Shown here: one piece after another, positions 56,007 to 64,000 of the stretch
How positions within the stretch are numbered: the stretch's first letter is position 1
Layout: each line of letters starts with the position of its first letter
Source: Rubrobacter_D sp963840835
GTDB taxonomy: Bacteria; Actinomycetota; Rubrobacteria; Rubrobacterales; Rubrobacteraceae
Direction: 5' to 3'
Length of the DNA: 64,000 bases
Assembly (NCBI GenBank): GCA_963840835.1
Contig: CAWJAM010000009.1
Location: 1 to 64,000 of the forward strand
Made by a program: the position numbers and the translations under genes
Notes under the pieces: model-generated
The model's database searches: none
The model's input: the letters and a program-made list of their open reading frames with translations, nothing else
What the model was told of the DNA's origin: nothing

Positions 56007-57472
56007 ATGATGCGACTTACGCAAAATAGAGTAGCGGCGAGCGGGGTGCTGGCGCTCGGCGTAGTGCTGGCGCTGATCGCGGCGTTCATGCTCCAGGCGG
56101 CGAAGCCCGCCTATGCCTCGAGTACCTTCACCGTAACCAACACCAACAATAGTGGCGCGGGTTCGCTGCGCCAGGCGATCCTCGATGCCAATGCCACCAC
56201 CACGGAGGACATGATCCAGTTCAACATCCCCGGAGGCGGCGTGAAGACCATCGCCCCGGCCACCGAGCTGCCCCAGATCACCAGCCCGGTGACCATAGAC
56301 GGCTACACCCAGCCTGGGGCCCAGCCCAACACGAAGGCGGTGGGCAGCGATGCGGTGCTCAAGGTAGAGCTCAGCGGGGGAAGTGCGCCGTCGGGGACAG
56401 GGCTCTACATTGTCGCGGCGAACAGTACGGTCAAGGGGCTCGTCATCAATCGTTGGGACATGGGGATAATCCTCGGCGCTTCAAACGCCACGGGCAACAG
56501 GGTCGTGGGCAACTACATCGGGACCGACGCCTCGGGTACGCAGGCCCTGCAGAACGACTTCGATGGCGTGTACATCGGCAACGCGTCCAACAACACCATC
56601 GGCGGCGCGACGGCCGCGGAGCGCAACGTCATCTCAGGCAACTACTACTACGGCGTACACATGGACGGCCTCGCCGCGAAGGGCAACAAGGTAGTGGGCA
56701 ACTACCTGGGCACCGACGCCTCGGGCACGCGGGACCTGGGAAACCGCTTCGCGGGTGTGTATAGCTACAAAGGACCTGACAACACCATAGGGGGCACGAC
56801 GGCCGCGGAGCGCAACGTCATCTCCGCCAACGACAACTACGGCGTGCTCATCTACGGCACTGATGCCACGGGCAATAAGGTCACGGGCAACTACGTGGGT
56901 ACCGACGCCACAGGGACGCAGGCCCTGGGCAACGACTCCGACGGCGTGTACATCGGCGAGGCACCCAACACCACCATAGGCGGTGCGACGGTAGGTGGGC
57001 GCAACGTTATCTCCGGCAATAGCGGTGATGGCGTATACATCACGGGCAGCAGTGCCACGGGCAACCGCGTGCTGCAGAACTCCATCTACGCCAACGGCGG
57101 CCTCGGCATAGACCTGGCAGGCACCACCACAAACGACCCGGGCGACGCGGACGCCGGCCCCAACGACCTGCAGAACAAGCCGGTCCTCTCCTCAGCCAAG
57201 ACCTCCGCGACCTCGACCACCGTTCGGGGCACCCTGAACAGCACCTCAGGCAAGACCATCGTGGTGCGCTTCTTCTCCAACCCCTCGGGCACTGACGAGG
57301 GTAAGATCTTCATCGGACAGAAGTCCGTCACTACCGACGCCTCCGGCAACGCCACCTTCACCTTCTCCCCGGCCCAGAAGGTCGGTTTGGGGCGAACGGT
57401 GACGGCGACGGCCACCGCCCGGAAGGCAACACCTCCGAGTTCACGGCTCCGAGGTCCGTGGTGGCGGGCTAG
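56007..57472 (+). pseudogene. secreted right-handed beta-helix protein, frameshifted near its C-terminus
   Basis: The signal peptide (GVLALGVVLALIAAFMLQAA, cleavage near AYASS) is followed by FTVTNTNNSGAGSLRQAILD, typical of secreted parallel beta-helix proteins. Four repeats of about 47-60 residues then follow (GNYIGTDASGTQAL, GVYIG, NNTIGGATAAERNVISGN), and an Ig-like C-terminal domain. Near 57418-57420 (run of three C) the frame is lost. One added base restores APEGNTSEFTAPRSVVAG and a stop at 57470-57472, as family members end; the uncorrected frame runs to 57656 with unrelated sequence. Probably functional if the indel is an error, since only about 17 residues are affected. Surface binding or polysaccharide-related role is inference. 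Confidence 0.78.
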
Positions 57473-57657
57473 GAGAGCACACGGACGAGTTACCGATCCT
57501 GGGGGCGATGCCTCGCCCCCAGGACGAAGAGTTGCCGGGATGGATAGCGATGTCCGGGCCGCCACCGAGAACCTCTCGTGCAATCCGCCCGCGGGTGGGA
57601 CCATCCTACGCTTGATGATACCGACTTCAGCAGGCTCGGGTCGCGCTCGTCACTAGG

Positions 57658-57688
57658 GATACCGTCACCAGCGAACAATGGGTACAAT
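57658..57688 (+). promoter_or_regulatory. conserved regulator promoter, copy 2 (GATACC-N19-TACAAT)
   Basis: GATACC 57658-57663 and TACAAT 57683-57688, with the shared CAGCGAACAAT and GCGGGTAGGG flanks. It lies 102 bases before the second SARP-type regulator gene. Confidence 0.72.
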
Positions 57689-57790
57689 TGCGGGTAGGGG
57701 TCGTTTGGCGTCTTGTGGGATACGCTGGCGGCCAAGGTCGTCTAAGCTGGTGTCGGGAGGGATACTCTCAGCAACCGTGGACACGAGACG

Positions 57791-60773
57791 ATGACATCAG
57801 CAGATCCATCCGCGGAGAGTAAGTCTCGTAGGCTTCGCGTAGCGGAGCCTACGGGGACGGGATCCTCCGCCCCGCGCCCCCCGGAGTTGCCGCTCGACAA
57901 TTTGCCGCTGGAGCCGAGCAGCTTCGTCGGGCGAGAGAGGGAGATCGCCGAGGTCAAGGGGCTGCTCCCCGACCGGCGCCTTCTGACGCTTCGCGGCCCC
58001 GGAGGGGCGGGCAAGACGCGGCTGGCCCTGGCGATAGCGCAAGAGATGGTCGAGGAGTTCGAGAGCGGCGTGTGGTGGGTGGAGCTGGCCCCGCTCTCAG
58101 ACCCCGAGCTTGTGGTGCGGGCAGCGGCCGCGGCGCTTGGCGTGCGCGAGGCGCCGGACCGTTCGCCGACCGAGGCGCTGGTGGAGCATCTGAAGGGCCG
58201 GAGGGCGCTCCTTATCCTGGACAACTGCGAGCACCTGGTAGAGGCGTGCGCCGATCTCGCCGATACGCTGCTTAGGACCTGCCCGGACCTGAAGATCCTT
58301 GCGACCAGCCGCGAGCCTTTACGTATAGCAGGCGAGACCAACTACATGGTGCCAAGCCTCTCTGTACCCGACCCCAGAGGTGTGACACCTACCGTGGAAC
58401 TGGCGCGCTACGAGGCGGTGCAGCTGTTCGTGGAGCGTGCCAGATCGCGGCTTCCCGCTTTCGTCATGACGCCGCAGAACACCCCGGCCGTGGTGGACGT
58501 CTGTCGGAAGCTGGACGGCATACCGCTGGCCATAGAGTTGGCGGCGGCCAGGACGAGGGTGCTCTCGGTCGAGCAGATCTCCGAGAAATTGGAGGACCCT
58601 CTGGCGCTTCTGACCACGGGCGTCCGCACGGCGGCTCCGCGGCAAAGGACGCTCAGGGCTACCCTCCAGTGGAGCTACGGGTTGCTGAGCGAGGGGGAGC
58701 GAGATTTGCTCGGCCGGCTTTCGGTGTTCGCCGGGGGTTGGGACCTAGAGGCTGCAGAGGTGGTGGGGGCGGCAGGAGAGCCGGCGGATGCGGGGCGGGT
58801 ATTGGATCTGCTCTCGAACCTGGTTGACAAGTCGCTCGTGGTGGCGGAGGCGGAAGCCGAGGGCGCGCTGCGCTACAGGATGCTCGAGCCGATCAGGCAG
58901 TTCGCGGCAAGAAATGCTCGAAGAGAGCCAGGAGGCGCCGGAGGTACGCCGCCGGCACGCGGAGCACTACCTGGCCCTCGCCGAGACGGCCGAGCCCGAG
59001 CTGTTGGGAGCAGATCAAGGACGGTGGCTGCAGCGCTTGCGGACCGAGCTCGGGAACCTGCGGGCCGCGCTCTCGTGGTCCCTGGAGCCTGGCCAAGAGG
59101 AAGAGCGCGCACGGTTGCGGCTCAGGCTCGCGGCCGCGTTGTGGCGATTCTGGGGCGCGGAGGGTTTCGAGGAAGGCAAACGGTGGCTGCAGACGGCGCT
59201 GGAGAGAGACCCAGGAGGGTTCCCCGCCGTCCGGGCAAAGGCGCTCAGAGGGCTCGGCTATATCCTCTTCTTCCAGCAAGACTACGCACGAGCTATAGCC
59301 GCCCTCGAAGAGGCCATCGCCCTCTACAAGGAGCTGGGAGACAACTCGGGCACCGCGTACGCGCTCGCCAACCTCGGATACGCCGTGGTGCACGGAGCCT
59401 ACCGCGAGCGCGTGGCGGCCTTCGTCCAGGAGGGCGAGGCGTTGATGCAGGAGGGAGGCCTGGAGGTCCATCCTCGCGCCTTCCTGCGCATCATCCTGGC
59501 TCACGCCGCGATGGAGGAGGAGGATCTCGACTGGGCGGTGGCGCAGCTCGAAGAGGGCCTGGCCCTTTGCCGCGAGCTTGGCGACCTTCGGAACACCTCC
59601 ATGTGCCTCTTTCTCCTCGGCATGATCGAGCTCAAGCGGGGTGACCTCGACCGGGGAGCGTCGTTGCTCGAAGAAGGGGCCCTGATTGCGCAGGAGCTGA
59701 AAGGCAGGCTGGGCGGCGCCTACTACGGCCTGGGACTGGGGAAGGTGAGCGCCCTGCGGGGGAGGCCCGTCCGCGCCGCGAGGCTCTGGGGGGCCGCCGA
59801 AGCCCTCAGGGAGCAGATGGGTATGTTGCTCTCCCAATTCGACCTCGCCCACTCCGGCTATGAGCGAGATCTGGCCGCCGTAATCTCCGCGCTGGACGAA
59901 GCGTCCTTCGACGCCGCCTGGGCCGAAGGACGAGCCATGTCCCCCGAGCAGGTCTTCGAGTACGCGCTAGACGAACCGGCCACGCCCCACGAGGAGGATA
60001 AGGACATCCTCCCGCCGGCCGTCGAAACACCTCCACTGCATATCTTCGCCCTTGGCCCCGCAAGGGTGGAGAAGGAAGGGCTCCCCATCGACTCTCCAGA
60101 CTGGAGCCTCAAACCCCGCGAGCTGCTCTACTTCCTGCTCTCCCATCCGGAGGGACGAACCAAGGAGCAGATAGGTCTCGCCCTCTGGCCGGAGGCTTCG
60201 ACCTCCCAGCTCAGAAGCAGCTTCCACGACACCCTCTACCGCCTGAGGCGGGCACTGGGGGGTAAGGAGTGGATCTCCTTCAAGAAGGGACGCTACGCCT
60301 TCGAGATCTCGCTAGAGTACTCGTTCGACGTCGAAGCCTTCGAGGAGAACCTCTCGAAGGCACGACGGGTACAGGCTGGGGAGCCAGAGCGGGCCATCGG
60401 GCACCTCAAGGAGGCCGCAGGCCTCTACGGGGGCGACTACCTGGAAGATCTGGCGGTAGATGGCGAGTGGGCTTATGCCCTCCAGGAGGAGCTAAGGCGC
60501 GCCTACGGGGAGGCGCTGCTGCTCTTAGGAGGGCTGCTCGTGGCCCAGGGGCACCACGCTGAGGCGGCCGACACCTACAGGAGGGCGATCTCCCACGAGC
60601 GCTTCCTGGAGGAGGCGCACAGGGGTTTGATGCGAAGCCAGGTTGCCATTGGTGAGACGGGAAGGGCTCTGAGGCACTACGAGGAACTGGAGGAGTTGCT
60701 GGAGGAGCAGTTAGGCGCCTCCCCGGCCCCCGAGACCAGCGCGCTCTACGAGTCGCTCCGAGCCGAAGAGTAG
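57791..60773 (+). pseudogene. STAND-ATPase/TPR regulator with C-terminal SARP domain, one frameshift
   Basis: Two overlapping frames make one protein of about 993 aa, homologous to one module plus the DNA-binding end of the 1716-aa regulator. Frame 1 (from ATG 57791) carries Walker A GPGGAGKT (residues 69-76), LLILDNCEHL and the winged-helix part up to LRYRMLEPIRQFA. One extra G at 58906-58907 breaks it; frame 2 resumes at QEMLEESQEAPEVRRRHAEH and gives the TPR region, then the winged helix and BTAD (LHIFALGPARVEKEGLPIDS, GRTKEQIGLALWPEASTSQL) to the stop. Without the extra base the gene is intact. Operator C and the subtilase follow. Confidence 0.83.
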
Positions 60774-60823
60774 GCTACCGTACCTTCATTCCCGCGAAGC
60801 TTGTCTCCGCGAAGCAGTACCAA

Positions 60824-60856
60824 TCCTGAAACCTGATACCCGAAGCCTGAAGCCTT
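60824..60856. repeat. CCTGAAG-type heptamer repeat
   Basis: AATCCTGAAACCTGATACCC then GAAGCCTGAAGCC, followed by a T-run and operator C. Same arrangement as at 50551 upstream of operator A. Confidence 0.5.
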
Positions 60857-60878
60857 TTTTCTGCCTTTTTCCTGATTT

Positions 60879-60933
60879 GAGCGTTTCCGAGAGCGCTTGC
60901 GAGAGCGTTTCCGAGAGCACCCCCCTCTAGAGT
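60879..60933 (+). promoter_or_regulatory. tandem 12-bp operator plus -10 box, copy C
   Basis: GAGCGTTTCCGA (60879-60890), GAGCGCTTGCGA, GAGCGTTTCCGA (60903-60914), GAGCACCCCCCT, then TAGAGT (60928-60933) 8 bases after the last GAGAGCA. It precedes the multidomain subtilase. Confidence 0.78.
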
Positions 60934-61097
60934 GCCATCAAGTAAGACGGTTGAGACCGCGATGGAGCGAGAGAAGGTGGGAGGTGATTGGCAGGCGCGC
61001 ACACCAGGCAAACGATGTGAACCGTGGACAAAGAACCATGACGTATACCGAAAAGCGTTCCTCGACGCGATCAAACGACGAAATGGAGGAAAGTAAA

Positions 61098-63728
61098 GTG
61101 AGTAAAGCTCGAGCTATTCGATGGTTTGAGATCAGTGGGATAACCAGCCTACTGATCTTGTTAGTCGTTCTTGTTTCGTTTACGACAGTCTCTGCCCAAC
61201 CGTTGCCGGACGGACCGTCCGGAAGTGAAGGATCTAGCGGCACGTCCGATTCTTCACGCCTGCTCGCAAAGGCCCAACGGGAAGGATCCGTCCGGGCGAT
61301 AGTGGGACTTCGGACTGACTTCACGCCCGAAGGGCAGCTGAGCCGGTCTCAAGCCGACGATCAGAGGGCCGCGATCCAAAGTGCGGAAGCGGGCCTGCGG
61401 TCGGAGCTGGCCGGAACCGGATACGAGACCCTGCGCGAGTACGAGACGGTTCCGTACATCGCCCTCAGTCTGACCCCCGATGCATTCCGGGCGGTCCAGA
61501 ACTCCCCGACCACGACCACGATACACGAAGACGTCGCCGTTCCGCCGACCCTGGCCGACAGCGCCCCCATCGTTCAGGCCCCGATCATGTGGGAGAACAA
61601 CCTCACCGGAGCCGGCAAGACCATCGCGGTGCTCGACACCGGCGTGGACCGCTTCCATCCGTTCCTGGGCGGCAGGGTGGTGGAGGAAGCCTGTTACTCC
61701 CAGGGGGACGATGGTAGAGGCAACGCCACCGGCAACTGCCCGAATGGCACGGAAACTCAGACGGGGACGGACTCGGCGGCTCCTTGCACCTACGCCCTGA
61801 AGGGATGCGAGCACGGAACCCACGTCGCCGGGATCGCCGCCGGGCAGGGGCTCAACGACACCGGCATGGCACCGAACGCCAACATCATGGCGGTCCAGGT
61901 CTTCTCCCGGGCCACGGGGACGCTTTGCGACGGCCAAGAGTTTGGAGAGGATCCTTGCGAGATGAGTTATTCCAGCGACCAGCTCAAGGGTCTGGAGCGA
62001 GTCTACCAACTGAGGAACACGCGCGACTTTGCTTCGGTGAACATGAGCCTCGGGGGCGGCCAGTTCAACCGCTTCTGCGACTCGGACGCCCGCAAAGCGA
62101 TAATCGACAACCTGAGATCCGCGGGAATCGCGACGGTGATCGCCTCGGGCAACAGCGGCTTCACCAGCGCCGTGGCCGCCCCGGCGTGCATTTCGAGCGC
62201 GATCACCGTCGGCGCCACGACCGTGAAGGACAACGCCACGACCAAGAAGGACACCATAGCTCCCAACTCCAATATGTCCGGTATGGTCGACCTGCTCGCG
62301 CCGGGAGTGAACATCAGATCGTCCGTGCCAGGGGGCAATTTCGCCAGAAAGACCGGCACCTCGATGGCGGCGCCGCACGTCGCGGGGGCCTGGGCGCTCC
62401 TCGAAGAGAGGGACCCCTGGAAGACCGTTAATAACATCAGTTACGCATTGAGGGACAGGGGTAAACTCGTAAAGGATACTCGAGCGGGGGGAACGGCTAC
62501 GGGGTACAGGATCAACATAGCCGAGTCTGCGTACGTGAGGCCCCTTGCCGACGACTTCGCCTCCCCGAAGTCGCTCAGCGGCGCCACCTTTAGCGTCCCC
62601 GGCATAAACGAGGCGGCCACCAGGGAAAACGGCGAACCGGACCACCTGCCCGCCGACAGCGCATCGCTCGGCGAGAACTCGGTGTGGTACAGTTGGACGG
62701 CGCCCTTCTCCGGCCCGGTGACGATGGACACCTGCCAAAGCAACTTCGACACCACCCTCGCCGCGTACACCGGAAGCGGCGCCATCGACTCCCTGAGCCA
62801 GGTCGCCAGCGACAACGACTCCTGCAGCACATTCAACGCGCAAGGAAGCAAGGTGAGCTTCGACGCGGTGGCCGGGACCAACTACCGGATCGCGGTCGCC
62901 GGCTTCTCGAGCAGCGCCAGCGAGGGAACGTTCACCCTCGACTCGTTCACGGCTCCCGCCTCCAACGACTACTTCTTCGGCGCTCAGGAGATCAGCGGTA
63001 ACAGCGCCACGGTCAACGGGACGACGCTGTTGGCAACGAGGGAGCCCGACGAGCCGGATCACTACCCCGACCACGCCCTCTTGCAAGGGGAGCACTCGGT
63101 GTGGTACAGCTGGACGGCTCCTTCCTCCGGCCAGGTGGAGATGAACACCTGCCAGGCCAACATTAGCAGCACCATCGCCGTCTACACCGGCGGCGACCTG
63201 AGCAACCTCAACTGGGTGGCGAACAACAGAAGCTACTGCCCGAACTACCTCGGCAGCAAGGTAACGTTCGACGCCACGGCAGGCACCACCTACCGCATCG
63301 CGGTCGCAGAACCCGGAGGGGACCACACGCAGAACACCTTTACCCTCGAGCTAATCGGAAAAACGTCGCCAATCGACACGACGCCGCCAGGCGTGACGGG
63401 CACGAGCCCGGCCAACAACGCAACGGGTGTCCTTCAGGGAGCTAACCTAACAGCCACCTTCTCCGAAGCCATGCAGGCGAGCACCATCAACACAACCACC
63501 TTCAGGCTCAGGAAGTCGGGCACCACCACCAACGTCGCGGCTGCCCTGAGCTACGACCCCGCGACCAAGAGGGCCACGCTCAACCCCAACGCCAACCTCC
63601 AGGCCGGGGCCACCTACGTGGCCACGCTAACCACCGGAGCCAAGGACCTGGCGGGCAACGCGCTCGACCAGAACCCGAGCACCGCGGGCAACCAGGCCAA
63701 AAGCTGGCAGTTCAAGGTGAAGCCTTAG
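61098..63728 (+). CDS. secreted multidomain subtilase (S8) with PPC and Ig-like domains
   Basis: An 876-aa protein. GTG 61098 is chosen because GGAGG lies 8 bases upstream; the in-frame ATG 61038 lacks a ribosome site. Signal peptide ITSLLILLVVLVSFTTVSAQ. A propeptide follows (about 45-150, VRAIVGLRTDFTPEGQLSRS), then the catalytic domain with D180 in VLDTGVDRFHP, H239 in EHGTHVAG and S422 in TGTSMAAPHVAG. Two PPC-like beta domains follow (each with VWYSWTAP and MDTC/MNTC, about 480-620 and 625-750), then a bacterial Ig-like domain (about 760-876, GTSPANNATGV, AMQASTINTTTFRL). No LPXTG or membrane anchor. Under operator C. Confidence 0.92.
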   Translation: MSKARAIRWFEISGITSLLILLVVLVSFTTVSAQPLPDGPSGSEGSSGTSDSSRLLAKAQREGSVRAIVGLRTDFTPEGQLSRSQADDQRAAIQSAEAGLRSELAGTGYETLREYETVPYIALSLTPDAFRAVQNSPTTTTIHEDVAVPPTLADSAPIVQAPIMWENNLTGAGKTIAVLDTGVDRFHPFLGGRVVEEACYSQGDDGRGNATGNCPNGTETQTGTDSAAPCTYALKGCEHGTHVAGIAAGQGLNDTGMAPNANIMAVQVFSRATGTLCDGQEFGEDPCEMSYSSDQLKGLERVYQLRNTRDFASVNMSLGGGQFNRFCDSDARKAIIDNLRSAGIATVIASGNSGFTSAVAAPACISSAITVGATTVKDNATTKKDTIAPNSNMSGMVDLLAPGVNIRSSVPGGNFARKTGTSMAAPHVAGAWALLEERDPWKTVNNISYALRDRGKLVKDTRAGGTATGYRINIAESAYVRPLADDFASPKSLSGATFSVPGINEAATRENGEPDHLPADSASLGENSVWYSWTAPFSGPVTMDTCQSNFDTTLAAYTGSGAIDSLSQVASDNDSCSTFNAQGSKVSFDAVAGTNYRIAVAGFSSSASEGTFTLDSFTAPASNDYFFGAQEISGNSATVNGTTLLATREPDEPDHYPDHALLQGEHSVWYSWTAPSSGQVEMNTCQANISSTIAVYTGGDLSNLNWVANNRSYCPNYLGSKVTFDATAGTTYRIAVAEPGGDHTQNTFTLELIGKTSPIDTTPPGVTGTSPANNATGVLQGANLTATFSEAMQASTINTTTFRLRKSGTTTNVAAALSYDPATKRATLNPNANLQAGATYVATLTTGAKDLAGNALDQNPSTAGNQAKSWQFKVKP

Positions 63729-63743
63729 ACGACCCGGCATAAA

Positions 63744-63779
63744 GCGAATAGCAGAGGTCTATAGACCTCTGCTATTCGC
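63744..63779. terminator. strong hairpin, duplicate of 50350
   Basis: A perfect palindromic stem: GCGAATAGCAGAGGTCTA and its complement TAGACCTCTGCTATTCGC, 16 bases after the subtilase stop. The same stem as at 50350-50383 with a slightly longer core. Confidence 0.65.
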
Positions 63780-63782
63780 GCA

Positions 63783-63863
63783 CGTCAGCATTTCAGCTAG
63801 TCAGCACTTCAGCAAGAGCAATATGCTGAAATGCTGACGTGCTGAAATGCTGAAATGCTGAAC
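63783..63863. repeat. TCAGC-rich inverted repeat array
   Basis: ACGTCAGCATTTCAGC pairs with GCTGAAATGCTGACGT (63825-63840), and TGCTGAAA is repeated in tandem after it. It follows the duplicated hairpin in the same order as a related array and hairpin at 50270-50383, but in reverse. Confidence 0.65.
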
Positions 63864-63894
63864 GATACCGTTCTTGGCTTGCAATAGGTACAAT
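63864..63894 (+). promoter_or_regulatory. conserved regulator promoter, copy 3 (GATACC-N19-TACAAT)
   Basis: GATACC 63864-63869 and TACAAT 63889-63894, then TGCGAGTAGGGATTG, matching copies 1 and 2 with the same spacing. This suggests another regulator gene of the same group starts at or beyond the right edge. Confidence 0.65.
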
Positions 63895-63932
63895 TGCGAG
63901 TAGGGATTGCCCGGCATCGGAGGAGAGGGTCC

Positions 63933-64000
63933 GTGTCAGATCTACCGCCCCGGATAGCGTCTTGCTTTTTTATCTGTGGCGTTGCTCGTGGCGCAGGGCT
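63933..64000 (+). CDS. start of a gene cut by the window edge (possible)
   Basis: GTG 63933 follows a purine-rich GGAGGAGAGGG and stays open to the end of the window (VSDLPPRIASCFFICGVARG, 22 codons visible). It lies 39 bases after the third conserved regulator promoter. The visible residues are too few to identify and do not match the N-termini of the two SARP-type regulators. Confidence 0.3.
   Translation, partial: MSDLPPRIASCFFICGVARGAG

Noticed and set aside
61254..63326. 690-aa minus-strand frame opposite the subtilase
   Set aside because: The plus strand encodes a complete subtilase with all catalytic residues, so the antisense frame is a GC-driven artefact.

Overview
The window looks like chromosome of a high-GC actinobacterium of the Rubrobacter lineage. 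The evidence is a complete 16S-23S-5S operon of Rubrobacter type with no spacer tRNAs, frequent GTG/TTG starts, thrS-infC-rpmI-rplT-trmH-pheS-pheT order, a pdxS-pdxT-yebC operon, and SARP-type regulators. The genus is inferred from reading the 16S, not from a search.

Layout. 1-5838: a four-gene cluster of secreted subtilase, ECF-like sigma factor, 209-aa putative anti-sigma/regulatory protein and a 963-aa TPR-CHAT caspase-like protease. 5839-12875: a worn region bracketed by two tRNA-like 3' ends. It holds a chimeric relic (the 5' end of a SARP regulator joined to a beta-helix gene fragment), a small HTH protein, a DUF1579-like protein, a DUF4239-like membrane protein, an FN3-like lipoprotein and PPK2, plus a short dispersed repeat. 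12876-20686: translation genes, with an infC that appears to lack a standard start codon and an L20 with a long acidic tail. 20676-28295: GNAT, SGNH-acyltransferase, RemA-like protein, Mpg glycosylase, class A PBP and TyrS. 28304-33666: rRNA operon with promoter and both RNase III processing stems visible. 33780-44663: GH2 enzyme, NodB deacetylase and MGDG-type glycosyltransferase, a frameshifted membrane-anchored protein, a zinc-less DksA-like protein, an M50 protease, an ArsA/Get3 ATPase with two coupled small genes, and pdxS-pdxT-yebC.

44764-64000 is the most unusual part. Two large ATPase-TPR regulators carry their SARP/BTAD DNA-binding domain at the C-terminus (1716 aa with two ATPase modules, and about 993 aa interrupted by a +1 frameshift). 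They alternate with genes for secreted proteins: three tandem seven-repeat beta-propellers, a right-handed beta-helix protein and a multidomain subtilase, plus three small proteins. Each of the three target units is preceded by a nearly identical element of four tandem 12-bp units (GAGCG core) ending 8-9 bp before a TAGAGT -10 box, the geometry expected of SARP-controlled promoters. Both regulator genes, and a third site at the window's end, share another promoter, GATACC-N19-TACAAT. I read this as one regulon in which SARP-type STAND ATPases control a secreted surface-protein set. The broken SARP/beta-helix relic at 7.2-7.9 kb looks like remains of a related locus.

Several genes are interrupted by single-base changes, mostly in homopolymer runs. 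Sequencing or assembly error is a real alternative to pseudogenisation or phase variation.
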